Positions 34,566 through 46,323 are shown, numbered from the stretch's first letter. The stretch: DNA of 64,000 nt from Lasiodiplodia sp. COLG20 (GCA_009801085.1 VNWV01000002.1:310001-374000); one strand, 5' to 3'. Notes: generated by a model from the sequence alone, not told the origin. Numbers and translations are program-made.

Positions 34566-37098
34566 ATGAGCGGAAACACCGAGTCATCAATCCTTGGGCT
34601 TACACAGGACACGGCCAACGTCGAAATCGACTCATTGGATGACTTTTCGGAAGAAAACGAAGAACGCTGCACACGATGCATGTTCTGCTCCTCCTTTCAA
34701 CTATGTCTGGGGTCCGATGACAACGCAGCAACTCCACTCGATCTCTACCAATTTTTGCACGAAGAGTGTTCTACCTGCAGGCCTTCGGACGATTCGGAAA
34801 CGCAGCTCTGCGATTTTTGCCGGCATATCCGCCTAAGGCACATTCTCAGTTGTCGGTCGAAATTGCAGGCCCGCGTCTTCGAACAGAACGAAATATTGGT
34901 GCTGAAAGTGGACTTTGGTGGCCTGGAAGCAATCATGAACCGTCAAAATTGTGGCCTCTGTCGCCTGGTCGCAGATACGGTAGTGATACATGGGCGGGAA
35001 GTACCAGAAGGCAATCAATCCTGGAGCCCCAACTTTGCAAAGCTATGGATCATCCTGCATAATCGCAGTTATTCCTCGCGTTTCCGCTTAGATATCAGAA
35101 GTAACCTACTAAAAGCACCTGTTGGCATTGCAGGCAAAAATCTTCGCCCTTTAGGTATGTTTATTTATACATAATTATTGAGAGTCTCTGATAACACCTT
35201 TATCTTAAGGTTCTGGGATTGAGAGGCAAGACCTGGTTCCAATCCCGACACCATTAGGGAAAGGGATATCATGGGATCGCATACGCGAATCGCTGCCCAA
35301 TATTAAGCCAACTCCCATCGGTCATCTTCCTTCACGATTTCGTCTTATAGACGTCCTGCAAAGGCGTTGTGTCACAGTTGGTCCCTCTTTTAACGACACC
35401 TTTGCTGCATTGAGCTACGTATGGGGCAGCGCTACGGGAGTCGGCCAGACCTGGTCAGCGGCCGACCTTCATAATCTCCCTCATACTATCGAAGACGCTC
35501 TTCACGCTTGTCAACAACTTGATCAACAGTACCTCTGGGTTGACCAGATCTGCATCAAGCAGGATGACCCAGCGGACAAAGAAAATCAAATAGCCTCCAT
35601 GGCTGCCATCTACTCTTCAGCCTCATTTGTGATCGTAGCAGCTCGCGGGGAAAGCGCTCGCTCTGGAATTTCTGGCATGCATTTAGTCCGACCAAAGCTA
35701 CAAGCGCGAGAATCATTCCTCGATTTCGAATTTGCCAGTGTGCCAGACTTCGATACGGACATCTCCGGCTCGATCTGGAACACGCGGGGATGGACGCTTC
35801 AGGAAGTCGTTGTCGCCAGGATCAGGATGTACTTCTCCTCTACTGGGGTTTGGCTCAGCTACAAGGAAGGCGAAGTAGAATACACGCGCTCTGTCGATTT
35901 CAACCAAACCGATTTGGACCCAACAAGCTTATCAATAGGTTATACTTGGTCTGCATTTGGCGAGTTTATCCATCACTTAAAGACGTACACTTCTAGAAAG
36001 CTTACGTACGACCATGATATCTACAATGGCTTCTCTGGAATCATGGTGGCACTATTCGGCGGTCCTGACACACATTTTTACGGCCTGCCGGAGCAGCATT
36101 TCGACCGAGCACTGCTATGGGCTCCATCTCCACACGGACCTCCTCCAAGCATCCGCGTATTTCCGGATCATTCAGATCGAGGTCCAGTCCTGAATCCACC
36201 TCTCCCAACCTGGTCATGGGCTTCCGTATCGGGGGAGGTATATTTTACGGCCGCAGCCATGAGTAATCAAGTGGTCCGTCTTGTGAAGTGGGCCCATATT
36301 GCTCCGAGTTCGCCGAACCCCACACTGGCACTTATCGAGCCACAATTTGAAAAGTTCAAATGGAACTCTGGAAACGACGAGTGGCGCGCATCCCGTTTTT
36401 TTGTGGCCGCGTTATGGTCATATTCGTGCTTCGAATCCCCCTCACATTTCGCTCCGCTACTGCCCGACGATCATACTCTGACCAGTGAGAGAGAGCTCAA
36501 GCAACGTTGGCCCTCGCTGCGAGACTTCTGGCACGAAGTCGGCTCTGGAGGCTGCAGGAGCCCAACATACCCGGAACTGGATATTTTGGGCCTTACTAGG
36601 CAGGACGACTCCAAAATTGCCCAGCTCCAACCTGGAATGCTTCTCACGCGGGCGCAATCCACCCATGTGTGGGTTGATCCGGACGGCCATTTCAGAGACG
36701 GCGACCACGGAACGCTAATCGGTGGGCTCTATGGGGGAGATGGAGGGTTAATACTTCGGGGAGACTCGCTGAAGGCTGGGGTCTTCAAATGCGTGGCTAT
36801 TTCACTTGCAAACGAAGGAATTGTATTGCTAGATTTCATACTGAAAAAGTATCAGGGTTTAGGAAAAACGTTGGGAGACATCGTGCGTTATGAGAAGAGC
36901 CGGAACCCTGATCTCGCCCGGGACCTTAGTTTTTCGGAGAACTGGGACCCGAGGTATTTTCCCAAATCACCACCGGTGATTAACGTGATGCTAATTGGCA
37001 GGGAAGGGGAATTTTCGTATAGGCTGGGAATCGGATGGGTTCTTTTTCAGAGATGGATTGATGCTAAGCGTGTCTTTGAAACAGTTCTACTAAAATAG
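34566..37098 (+). CDS. HET-domain protein, 825 aa, 2 exons
   Basis: Exons are 34566-35154 and 35210-37098 (55-nt intron, GTATGT..TTAAG). The N-terminus repeats the Cys-pair arrangement of the 25989-28376 gene (CTRCMFCSSFQLC, CSTCRP, CDFCRHIRLRHI, CGLCRLVAD). The HET domain begins near residue 260: FAALSYVWGSATGV, LPHTIEDALHACQQL, YLWVDQICIKQDDP, QIASMAAIYSSASFVIVAA, then SIWNTRGWTLQEV. PTWSWASVSGEV follows and the C-terminus is VMLIGREGEFSYRLGIGWV. It would act as a cytoplasmic sensor or effector of non-self-induced cell death, by family. The two intact HET proteins share architecture over the whole length, which points to an old duplication. Confidence 0.9.
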
Positions 37099-38220
37099 TC
37101 GAGATCCCTGTCGCCGCCGTCGACGCCTAGCCGACGAAATGCGCGGTTAGGAATTTGATATGCCTAATATACCGGCGGGTTTCAGCAGGCAGTTCGAAGC
37201 ACCACATGAAACGGCGTGAGACGAAATAGTAATTATAAGGCCAAGATGGAATACCTTTTGCAATTAATGGGACTTCCGAGTGCGTGATGTGGTCCTAGCT
37301 TGGAACGATTAGCAGATATTAGCGCACATTCTCTAATCGAACGTTGAGCTTCCAGGCGAGGACGAGATCTTTCGATGTCCTGGCCGGAGCTCGTTTCCCG
37401 CTGTGCTTTTTCGCATTGGGGGTTGGGGGCGGATAAGTAAATTTCATGGGCACCTGATGTGACATTGGCAGTTTCCTTATCAAGTTTGGAAGATAGGAAG
37501 GACAGAGATGGATCGACAGATAAGTCGTCAATGGCGCATCTGACATAAGCAAGTCACACACTACTAGACGGCCTAGCATCACGAGGTCTACGGAGTCGGG
37601 CCTCTTACATCACCATGTGTTTTTTATTTGCAGTAATTCATAAATCGACTTCAATATAGCGGCATCGACGGAAACCAGCCTCAGTGTAGCAATATTGAAC
37701 GAACAAGCTGAGGCAGTGACACTGTACAAGCACCCGGCGACAGGGATCAGCGGGTCATGGTTCCCCCGTGACCGTGCGTCTTGTCCCTGGAGATCACCCG
37801 CTGCGCCTTGCGGGGCGCGCAGCTTTCGGCGTGTGACCACCCCTAACTCTCAGCGCTCCGCCTCGGCGACCAGGCGCATCCCCGACATGACCGCATCATT
37901 CGCCGCCAAGGGAGGAGCGGCCAAGCTCCGGGCTGCAGGTGCTAGAGCAGTAGCCAACCACTGGCGCTTGCCGTGTCCCACACCACAGTATGTCATAGCT
38001 CCAACGCCGAGAGCTCCACAGCCCTGCTTCAGCGCAAGGCACATCAAACACTTGCCGCCCGCCTAGTTGCCTTGGCCAACTACAAATCCGTCTCTGCCTG
38101 CTGCCTCCCTGACCCGTCAATCTGACGCACTTTCCATCTGACCAAAAATCTGTGGTTCCTGAGGCCCATCGTGCGCACCTGACTCCCCACCATCTCCAAC
38201 AAACAAAAGGAGAAGACATC
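37099..38220. other. 1.1 kb intergenic stretch
   Basis: No convincing gene. The final 150 bases are the probable 5' leader of the APP1-like gene. Confidence 0.45.
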
Positions 38221-39483
38221 ATGGCCGTGGATTATGCCCGCGATGCCTTCTGGCAAACTTTGGGCTACATCGCGCAAGAGACGGAAAGCGACCGCGAATC
38301 GCGGACAGCCGGCAACTTCGCCGCCTTCGAAAAGACCATGCCGCACATCCCCATCAGCCGTCTGCGCGACATCTCGGTCGTCGACAACGTGTCGTCGTAC
38401 CTGGGCAAGCGCAACCCACTAGCACGCCCTGTCGACCCGGACAAGCACGTCATCTGGCTGCAGGACAACACGGCCTACCGCCCCAAGGACAAGAAGAACG
38501 TCTGGGAGGCCGAGTTCGTCTGCGCCTACTTCGTCAAGAACAGCGGCAAAGACTGGGGCCGCGTCGTCGCCGACATCGCCGAGAAGGCAGGCCTGGGGTC
38601 GGGCCACGAGGCCGAGCGCACCATCGCGCGGCGCCTGGAGCCGTGGATGGACGCCATCCTCCCCGCGCGCACCGTCAAGATCCAAATCGGCGACGAGGAC
38701 GAGCAGCACCAGACGATCGAAACCCTCGGCCCCAGCGACCGCAGCGGCGTCAGCAAGACCCTCATCCGCACCACCGGCCACCACGCCGACGGCGACACCG
38801 TCGTCTCGCGCGCGCTGCACCACGTCGGCACGCGGCACATGACGACGACTTTCGCCGAACCCACCGGCTGGGCCGTCCTCTCCGACGTCGACGACACGAT
38901 CAAAATCACCCAGACGCCCTCCCCCACCGGCATCCTGCGCAGCACCTTCGTCGACGACCCCACGCCCGTCGCCGGCATGCCCGAGCTATACGCGCACATC
39001 AAGCACACGCTCTCCCACCCGCCGTTCTGGTACCTCTCCGCCTCCCCCTACAACCTCTACCCCTTCCTCCGCGAGTTCCGCGCCCAGCACTACCCCGACG
39101 GCCCGCTGCTGCTGCGCAACGCGTCGTGGATGGACCTGGCGGGCTTCCTGATCGCGCTGACGGCGGGGACGCGCGCGTACAAGACGGGCCGCATGCGCGA
39201 GGTGCACCGCATGTTCCCCGGGCGTAAGTTCGTGTTGATCGGGGATAGCACGCAGAGCGACCCCGAGGCGTACGGGGACGTGGCGCGCGAGTTCCCCGGG
39301 TGGGTGGGCGCGATATTTATTCGAAGGGTGACGGGCGTGGCGGAGATAGACAAGACGAGTAAGAATACGAAGGAGAGGTTTGAGAGGGCGTTTGAGGGGC
39401 TGGAGAAGGCGGGGGTGGTGTGGAGGGTGTTTGATGACCCGCGGGAGGTGTATGCTGAGATTGACCGGTTGGTGGGGAGGTGA
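38221..39483 (+). CDS. APP1-type phosphatidate phosphatase, 420 aa, single exon
   Basis: This belongs to the DUF2183 family whose yeast member App1 is a Mg-dependent phosphatidate phosphatase at cortical actin patches, converting phosphatidic acid to diacylglycerol. The HAD-type catalytic motif DVDDTIKI is at residues 222-229 (GWAVLSDVDDTIK). It is followed by PFWYLSASPYNLYPFLREF, RKFVLIGDSTQSDPEAYGD and GAIFIRRVTG, all conserved in the family. Length matches the shorter fungal versions; the proline-rich actin-binding tail of yeast App1 is missing. Strong GC3 bias. Confidence 0.88.
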   Translation: MAVDYARDAFWQTLGYIAQETESDRESRTAGNFAAFEKTMPHIPISRLRDISVVDNVSSYLGKRNPLARPVDPDKHVIWLQDNTAYRPKDKKNVWEAEFVCAYFVKNSGKDWGRVVADIAEKAGLGSGHEAERTIARRLEPWMDAILPARTVKIQIGDEDEQHQTIETLGPSDRSGVSKTLIRTTGHHADGDTVVSRALHHVGTRHMTTTFAEPTGWAVLSDVDDTIKITQTPSPTGILRSTFVDDPTPVAGMPELYAHIKHTLSHPPFWYLSASPYNLYPFLREFRAQHYPDGPLLLRNASWMDLAGFLIALTAGTRAYKTGRMREVHRMFPGRKFVLIGDSTQSDPEAYGDVAREFPGWVGAIFIRRVTGVAEIDKTSKNTKERFERAFEGLEKAGVVWRVFDDPREVYAEIDRLVGR

Positions 39484-40097
39484 GGTGATTGTGAGGTAGG
39501 ATTGGTTGAAGGGTGGGACGTTGAACGCGCTGCTCTTTCCTTTTCTTTCCTGTCTCATTCAGGTGTTCTTCTCGGGGATCTCGATCCACGCATTGTTTTC
39601 TTTTCCTCTGTTACCTTCTGGCAGGGAGTTTGCGGCTTGCTCGAGCTTTGCTCTGTTTGTGCCACTGTTCCTGTTCTACCGTTATTCGTTGTTTTTTTCT
39701 TCTTCTCTTTCCTTTTCCCTTTCCCCTTCAAGCATTGGATACCACGACGATCGATTTTAGAGGAGGGGAGCAAGAACGACGAGACTTTTGCGGAGCGTTG
39801 ACTCTGCTGTATTTCTTACTGTTCTCGAGCATGTATGGACGTTTATTAAATTATGGATGGCATGTCTCTAATGTTGGCGGACTGACAGGTGTATGTTGCG
39901 CATTCAAACTCTCACATCCTGATTTCATATATAGGTTATGCCTTACTTGCCTAGTCGAACACCACACAATACCCTATGACTAGATTTTCCCCAATGGCAA
40001 ACATGACAAACCTTCTGAACAAAGATTCCCAATCAGCACAACTATTGGTTACTGTACCATCTCACACAACAACAAGTGTCCAACACCAACACCACCT
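39484..40097. other. Convergent intergenic region, 0.6 kb
   Basis: T/C-rich, with several TTTCTT runs (39690-39730), between two convergent 3' ends. It probably contains both terminator regions. No gene is seen. Confidence 0.45.
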
Positions 40098-41990
40098 CTA
40101 CAGCCTGGCCTTCTCCCACTCAACCATCCCCCCATACGCACCCACTCCCAAAAACGTCTCCAACAGCAAAACCTCCCTCGGATCGTCCACCTCGTTAACC
40201 ACCCGATCCACCTTCCCATCATCCCACGCGAACCCGAACCACAACAACACACCCACATCCCTCACCACCTCCACCGCCCGCCGCACTTCCGGCTCCCCGA
40301 ACACCCCGCCGATCTCCCTCTCCACCTCTTCCCAAAACAGCCGCCGCAGCTCCTCCGCCTGCACATAGTACGTCCACTCGAACGCCCTCGTCGTCCCCGA
40401 CGTACTACCACCACCACCTTTCGCTTCCGCGCCCCAAGCCACGCCAGGTGTACCATCATCGCTCTCCTCCTCTCTCCCCGGTGTTTCCGAGGAAGACGAA
40501 GGTGACCGACGACGGCGACGGCGACGGCGACAGCTCTCCACGAACCCCAGCAAGAACTCGACGCCGTACAGCGGCAACCCCCACCAGCCGACCTCGGCCT
40601 CGGCCCAGTCGACGACGCCCGTCAGCCGGCCCGTCGCGCGGTCGACGAGGATGTTGCCGGGGACGAGGTCGCCGTGGTTGAGGGTGAGGGGGAGGATGGG
40701 AGGATTGCTGCTGCGGTTATCACCTGCTGCTGTTCTTCTCGCATGGTCTCGAGGCCTGGTTGCGTTGTTGTTGTTCAAAGAGGATGAGGGTGAGGATGAG
40801 GATGGCCTTCCACCACCATGGCAGCGATCCGACAACCCCATCTCCACGTACTTCTTCCGCACGCCCTCTGCCCTCTCCCTCAGCGCGAGCGTCGGGAGTT
40901 GTGTGCAGAGCTGCGCGAGCTTTGCGGGGATGCGGTCGCAGAGAGACGACGAGCCGCCGCCGCCACTCGCCTCCTCTATCAACGAAGAGACCGACACCTG
41001 CTGCTGCGAGGAAGCATCCGACTCAAGCCCGTGAGCCACCCCAGCATCAGCACCACACCCCGTCCACCCTCTCGCCACGAACCCGGCAAACCCCCTCACC
41101 ACCTCCCTCTGCCACCCCAGCTCCTCCTGGCTCAAAACCACGACACTCCTCCCCCTCTCCCTCCTCCTCCCCCTCCCCCTCCTCCTCTCCCTCCTCCGCC
41201 CCGACGACCTCCCCGGCTGCACAACCGCATACGGCACCCCAGGCAACAACGTCGTCGCCATCACACACAGCCGATCCATCGCCATGACCTCCTCCCTCCC
41301 TGTTCTCGCCGCAAACAACTCCCTCGCCGGCGGCACCGCGCGCGGCCAGAGCAGCACGTCCGCCGCATACACCAACCGTGGCACAAACGCACCACCATAG
41401 ACCCCGCGGGCGAGCGCCAACACGGTCGGAGCGACGGCGTGGCGGGGGGGACGGAATTGGAGGAGGATGTCCGTCGTCCCTCCCTTTCCGCTGCCCTTTC
41501 GGTCGGTGCTCCGTATGCTGTTGTCGTTTTGGGTCTTTTGCGTGAGCAGGACCGAGTAACTGCACCAGCCCTGCCACGCGTAGCGGCCACCCGCCGCCCG
41601 CTCGTAACCCTGCGCGGACAGCAGGCTCTGCGCGATATCGTCGCACATGAGCTTGTCGAGCTTGGACAGCTTGTTGCGGGCGAAGAAGTCGTTGTCGGCA
41701 TCGCTGCTGGCACCACTGATCTGGGGTGTTTTTGGCGGGGTGGTTGCGATTAGGGAGGGGGAAGGCGGAGACGGCGAAGAAGAAGCTCGCGGGCCATGAT
41801 TGAAATTCCCATCGGAGCCCTCATGTCGAAGTGGTGGCTCGTTCTTTTCTGGTAGAGAGCTGTTGTTGTTGCTGCTACAATACGGTCTTGTGATAGTCGA
41901 GCCTAATGAGTCATCTGCTCGCGCGGCAGGGGGGGTCGGCGACTGCGGGGTGCAAGACGGCGGCAGTGTTGGCGGTGAAGTGGTCGACAT
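40098..41990 (-). CDS. Aminoglycoside-phosphotransferase-fold (APH) kinase-like protein, 630 aa
   Basis: One uninterrupted frame from ATG 41990. The N-terminal 90 residues are Pro/Ser-rich and probably disordered. The C-terminal half carries the APH catalytic loop LTLNHGDLVPGNILVD (HGD..xxN) and the metal-binding LTGVVDWAEAEVGWWGLPLYGVE. It also has a typical C-terminal pair of helices (RAFEWTYYVQAEELRRLFWEEV). The family phosphorylates small molecules (sugars, choline, antibiotics) or is catalytically idle in fungi; the substrate is unknown. Several low-complexity insertions (an Arg/Gly-rich run, Ser runs, an Arg-rich run near residue 500) are unusual and coded by purine or pyrimidine tracts. 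Confidence 0.8.
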   Translation of the reverse strand: MSTTSPPTLPPSCTPQSPTPPAARADDSLGSTITRPYCSSNNNSSLPEKNEPPLRHEGSDGNFNHGPRASSSPSPPSPSLIATTPPKTPQISGASSDADNDFFARNKLSKLDKLMCDDIAQSLLSAQGYERAAGGRYAWQGWCSYSVLLTQKTQNDNSIRSTDRKGSGKGGTTDILLQFRPPRHAVAPTVLALARGVYGGAFVPRLVYAADVLLWPRAVPPARELFAARTGREEVMAMDRLCVMATTLLPGVPYAVVQPGRSSGRRRERRRGRGRRRERGRSVVVLSQEELGWQREVVRGFAGFVARGWTGCGADAGVAHGLESDASSQQQVSVSSLIEEASGGGGSSSLCDRIPAKLAQLCTQLPTLALRERAEGVRKKYVEMGLSDRCHGGGRPSSSSPSSSLNNNNATRPRDHARRTAAGDNRSSNPPILPLTLNHGDLVPGNILVDRATGRLTGVVDWAEAEVGWWGLPLYGVEFLLGFVESCRRRRRRRRSPSSSSETPGREEESDDGTPGVAWGAEAKGGGGSTSGTTRAFEWTYYVQAEELRRLFWEEVEREIGGVFGEPEVRRAVEVVRDVGVLLWFGFAWDDGKVDRVVNEVDDPREVLLLETFLGVGAYGGMVEWEKARL

Positions 41991-42335
41991 TGTTCACTGC
42001 CTCATCTCTCCCATAAACGGCGATCTTTCTCTTTTCTTATACTCTTCAACGCCCAAGTAGCAGGCATACGACTTTTTCCGTGTCTTAAAACCTCGGGTTA
42101 GACTGCTTATCGTCTTTGCGTGCAATGAAGTAGAGTAGAAATCAAATGCTTTCTCTCAAGTACGCTGAGAAAGTCAGACAGTTGCAAACCAGACCCCTAA
42201 GAAAAACGAATCATGGATGGGGAAACATTAAACTAAGATAAAAAACAAGAACACCGACCATTCTTATAAAGGACCAACAACGCCACATTTTCCCATCCTC
42301 TACTAATCATAACCGGCGAGCCCCGCACAGGCAAA
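41991..42335. other. Short intergenic stretch
   Basis: This is the promoter side of the APH-like gene. No recognised element. Confidence 0.4.
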
Positions 42336-42662
42336 ATGACGCGTTCACAGTGGCATGACTGCGATTGGTGGCTTGCGGGGTTGAAGAAGCCAGGGTGGTG
42401 GTATGTGTGTGACCGTGGCTTGCATGATGAAATCCCACGTCTAACCAGGATTTTGCCTGATGGCTGCGTGGGTGGAGAACATCGTAACCCGAATGCTCTC
42501 TATTGGAGAACGTCTGAAAGGAAGCGAGCTGCGGACAACGTTAGACCAGTGTTGCACAAAGAGTGGAACTTCTCAGAGAATGCACGTGTTACAACGAGTC
42601 AACCTTGTCCAGGCACGCTCTTGCAAGTGAATAAAATCATTCGACAAAAAATAGATTTCTAA
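42336..42662 (+). CDS. Doubtful small ORF, 108 aa
   Basis: An ATG-started frame with MTRSQWHDCDWWLAGLKK and a Trp/Cys-rich N-terminus. No domain, signal peptide or homologue that I recognise. It lies in the gap between two minus-strand genes and could be chance. Included because nothing else explains the stretch. Confidence 0.2.
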   Translation: MTRSQWHDCDWWLAGLKKPGWWYVCDRGLHDEIPRLTRILPDGCVGGEHRNPNALYWRTSERKRAADNVRPVLHKEWNFSENARVTTSQPCPGTLLQVNKIIRQKIDF

Positions 42663-42838
42663 ACTGCGCCGCCCCAACTAGCGTTTACGGTTGTATATCC
42701 CATGAAACCGTTACCACCTTATCCCATAATGAGATATCTACATGCGTTCTCACGCATACTGTCTCAAAATCCTAATCGTTACAATCTGAGCGAGACGATA
42801 TTCTCTAACTCAATTCAAGTTGAGAGAGATCAAGAAAC

Positions 42839-44531
42839 TTAGTTCTCGATCCACTCACCGCCGAGCCAGCGGTTGAGCATGTCCAAGCTGGCCTCGGGCT
42901 GGTCATAAGGAACCATGTGGCCACCAGCGTGCAGGCGCATGAAGGTGAAGTTGCCAGAGCTCTTGACGTCACCAATCTTCTTGCCGTCACCGCCGAGCTT
43001 GAGGTCCTCGAGGGGAAGAGAAGCGTAAGCCTTCTGGCCAGGCCACTCGAGCGCCTCGGACCAGGCCTTGTTGCCGAGCCAGTTGCAAATGAAGTCGGCG
43101 TCACCGGCGTAGATGAGAACGGGGATCTGCTCGAGGATGCCGGGGACGAGGCGGTGGAAGGGCTGCATCCAGTCACCCTGGAACAGGAAGTTGCGGTTGA
43201 TGTCCATGTTGCAGCTGTCGTAGCTCGACACCTCGGCACCGAGGGCCTTCATGACGTGGTCCTGGTTGAGGTACTTGGCGATCCAGCCGAGCTCCGAGTA
43301 GCAGAGGTTGCTGCTGTCCTCGCACTTGCCGCGGACGTCGTAGACGTTCTGGCCCGTGCGCTGGTAGGGGCCGATCATGGCATTGTTGCAGTAGATGGAA
43401 GCAGGGACGCAAGACCAGACGCTCTCAGAGTTGTAGCAGCTCTGGATGAGCGACTGGCAGCGAGGGAGGGCGTTGTCCATGGCCTGGCACTCGCCCTCGC
43501 TCAGAACGGCGGGCCAGCCACCATCACCGCAAGCCATGGGCCTGTAGTATTCGTACTGGGTCAGGCCATCGGTGAGACCGTTGCCAATGAGGACCGACTT
43601 GAGGTTGATGTTGCGCTTCTTGTGCGAGAGAATCTCCGAAGCAAAGACGGGAATGTAGTGGCCAGCGTACGATTCACCAGCAATGTGGAAGTCCTGAGAA
43701 GCATACTCGGGGAACTGCTTGAAGAACAGGGTGAGCAAGGCGTAGACGTCCTTGCCGGCAGCGACCGTGTTGCTGACGGAGCCACCGCTGTACGAGTAGC
43801 CGACGTTGACAGGCTGGTCGAGGAAGATGACGGAAGCGTTGGCGTTCCAAGAGTATGGGTTGTACTTGACCTTGGTGTCCTTGGTGATGGAGGCCGGGCC
43901 GAGCTCCATGAAGAGACCGGTCAACGACGAGCAGCCGGGGCCGCCGTTGAGCCAAAGGACGATGGGGTCGTTCTTGGGGTCGTTGCGAGACTCGAAGAAC
44001 CCTGTAACACTTCGCGTTAGAGAAACCAAGGAGGCGGAAGATGGCATCGTGTGACTTACAGTAGAACAGGTGCTTGTCGTCCTCGTCGTTGTCAAGGTAG
44101 CCGCTGTACTGCTTGACATCATCGACGCCGAGCGACTTGGGGTCGACCTTCTTGGTGCGCAAGCTGAACTGCTCGAGCTTGCCCTCGACGTCCCGCTCCT
44201 TCTGGCCCTGGGCGTTCTCGACCCAGACCGACTGCACGTCGGCACCCTTCAGAATGTGATCCCACTCGCTATCGTGCTTGCGGTTGTGCGGCTTGGGGGT
44301 AGAGAAGAAGTTGGCGCTGTCGATGGCCTCGGGGAACATCATCGCCACCTCGTCCCAGAGCTGCTTCGCCTCGCCCGTAAGCGACTTGAGAGCATCCTCA
44401 AGGTTGTGCAGCGGCTTGGACCAGGCATCGGCAGCTTCGGCGAGGGGCCTGGGCATCTGGAAGACCTGCTGTTGCTCAGCCAGGGCCGTTGAGGCGGCGC
44501 CCAGGAGCAGCGCGGATGCTGCAGCCTTCAT
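42839..44531 (-). CDS. cpyA: Vacuolar carboxypeptidase Y (serine carboxypeptidase S10), 544 aa, 2 exons
   Basis: Exons on the minus strand are 44060-44531 and 42839-44001, with a 58-nt intron (GTAAGT..TTACAG). The start ATG 44531 is followed by a clear signal peptide ([18 protein letters not shown]). The propeptide runs to about residue 125. The mature enzyme has [11 protein letters not shown] (oxyanion region), the catalytic Ser in [13 protein letters not shown], the catalytic Asp in [15 protein letters not shown] and the catalytic His in [13 protein letters not shown]. It is the lysosome-like vacuolar protease that removes C-terminal residues from peptides. Length and motif order match Aspergillus CpyA and yeast PRC1. 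It is divergent from SDO1. Confidence 0.95.
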
Positions 44532-44968
44532 GGTGCTTGCTATGACGACACACAAGGAAGCTGGCGGGAGCTATCAAAGCTGCGCACACAGCTCGAATCT
44601 GTGTGGGAAAGAAGGGTGATGGATGCAAGAGAGGATGGAGAGTGATGGATGGGATGGAATGATCCCAGAGAGAGGTGTTCGGGGGAGGAAGGAAGAGCTG
44701 GGGAGGAGAGCTAGATGAGCTGTCGGCGGTGCCTGGCGCTGGCGCGGAGCCCGGTTGGGGGAGTGACGGGCCCGTGGACCAACCGTGCGCATGCCCGCGT
44801 GAGTGGAGCCAGTGCGCTTTGATAAGGGTTGCCGCTTATCCGCCTTGGGCCTGGCGCGCCGCTTAATAATTGACGTCAGAAGCGGCCGCCTCTGACTCGA
44901 TTGGAGTCGAAAAGTTGTCTGCCTGCCTGCTCGCTCACGCCGCAACACCGCCGCTCTCCGTTCGCAAA
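44532..44968. promoter_or_regulatory. Divergent promoter between carboxypeptidase Y and SDO1
   Basis: 437 bases separate the two start codons. A palindromic CRE-like TGACGTCA is present at 44872-44879, a site for bZIP (CREB/ATF-type) factors. T/A-rich elements are few. Regulation by the bZIP is inferred from the motif only. Confidence 0.45.
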
Positions 44969-45983
44969 ATGCCTATCATCCAGACTGTACGTGTTTTGAC
45001 ATCATTCGCGCGTCCATGCTCTCCCGCTGACCAGCTCCCAGCCCGTCAATAAGATCTCGCTCACCAACGTCTCGTTGGTGCGCATGAAAAAGGGTATCTA
45101 TCTCCGCCGCCCGCGATGCGCCCGCCCCCGCTAACCCCCGCTCCCAGGCAAGAAGCGCTTCGAGATAGCATGCTACAAGAACAAGGTCCTGGAATGGCGC
45201 AGCGGCGTCGAGCAGGACCTCGACAACGTCCTCCAAATCCCCAACGTCTACATGAACGTCAGCAAGGGCCAGACGGCCAACCAGCAGGACCTGGCCAAGG
45301 CCTTCGGCGCCGACAAGTCCCGCGACGACATTATCCTCGAGATCCTGAAGAAGGGCGAGCTGCAGGTTGGTGAGAAGGAGCGCAACGCCCAGCTGGAGCG
45401 CGTGCACGCCGAGGTCATCGACATCGTTGCTGGCAAGCTCGTCGACCCCAAGTCGAAGAGAGTCTACACCACCGGAATGATTGAAAAGGCCCTCGACCAG
45501 CTGAGCTCGCAGACGGCTCAGGCTTCCACCAACAGTGGCACCTCGACCCCGCAAACCGGCGAAGGGAAGGAGGTTTCGAAGAAGGATCTTCCCAAGTGGA
45601 CCGGCGTCAACGCGAACAAGTCGGCAAAGTCCCAGGCGCTGGATGCTATGAAGGCTCTCATTGCCTACCAACCCATTCCCGTTGCCCGCGCTCGCATGAG
45701 GTTGCGCATCACCTGCCCCACCAACATCCTCAAGCAGGCCGTCAAGTCTGCACCAAAGCCCGGAGACGATGGTGACGACAACAAGGCAACAGGCACCGTT
45801 AAGGATCGCATTCTGAGTTATGTTGAGGAGGTTGAGGGTCAGGATGTCCTTGGTGACGAGTGGGAATGCACTGGCTTCGTGGAGCCAGGAGCCTTCCGTG
45901 CTCTGGGCGAGTTCATCAGTGGACAGACCAAGGGCCGCGCAAGAGCTGAGGTGCTGGACATGGCAGTCATGCACGAAGACTAA
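44969..45983 (+). CDS. SDO1: Ribosome maturation factor SDO1 (SBDS), 301 aa, 3 exons
   Basis: Exons are 44969-44986 (only 18 nt), 45042-45093 and 45146-45983; reading phase places the third exon at 45148. The protein is the SBDS orthologue, which with the GTPase Efl1 releases Tif6 from pre-60S subunits. Visible are the N-terminal FYSH domain (RMKKGKKRFEIACYKNKVLEW, then PNVYMNVSKGQTANQQDLAKAF), the helical central domain and the C-terminal ferredoxin-like domain (PIPVARARMRLRITCPTN). It has a fungal-specific Ser/Thr linker (STNSGTSTPQTGEG), longer than in yeast. Intron positions early in the gene are typical for highly expressed fungal genes. Confidence 0.95.
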
Positions 45984-46323
45984 GCAGCATCGTTCGTGTT
46001 CACTTCTAAAAGCATAACGGCGTTTCGGGACGGTAGGGTTAAAAAGTGAAGATACCATCTTGCGGTTCATCTAAAACAATTGCAGTATAGAATCAATACA
46101 TACTAAACTAATGTCTGTCTTTGCTGGCCTGCATTCCGTTTGCGGGCCTGGGTTACTACAGCCTAGCGCTATCATCGACATGCCCTATACGCTTTAGAGC
46201 TTAGACTACCGTGCTGAAGTGCTTAGTAATAGTTGAGCCATCACTTTGACTTTGCTGGCCGGTGCATTATTATTCTCCACCTCGCTGGCTGTTGCATGAA
46301 TTCACCCAACAGGACCGGACGCC
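45984..46323. other. Intergenic, 340 bases
   Basis: 3' region of SDO1 and upstream region of the next gene. Nothing recognised. Confidence 0.4.

Noticed and set aside
42917..44020. 367-codon plus frame antisense to carboxypeptidase Y
   Set aside because: Valine/glutamate-rich mirror of a codon-biased gene; not a protein.
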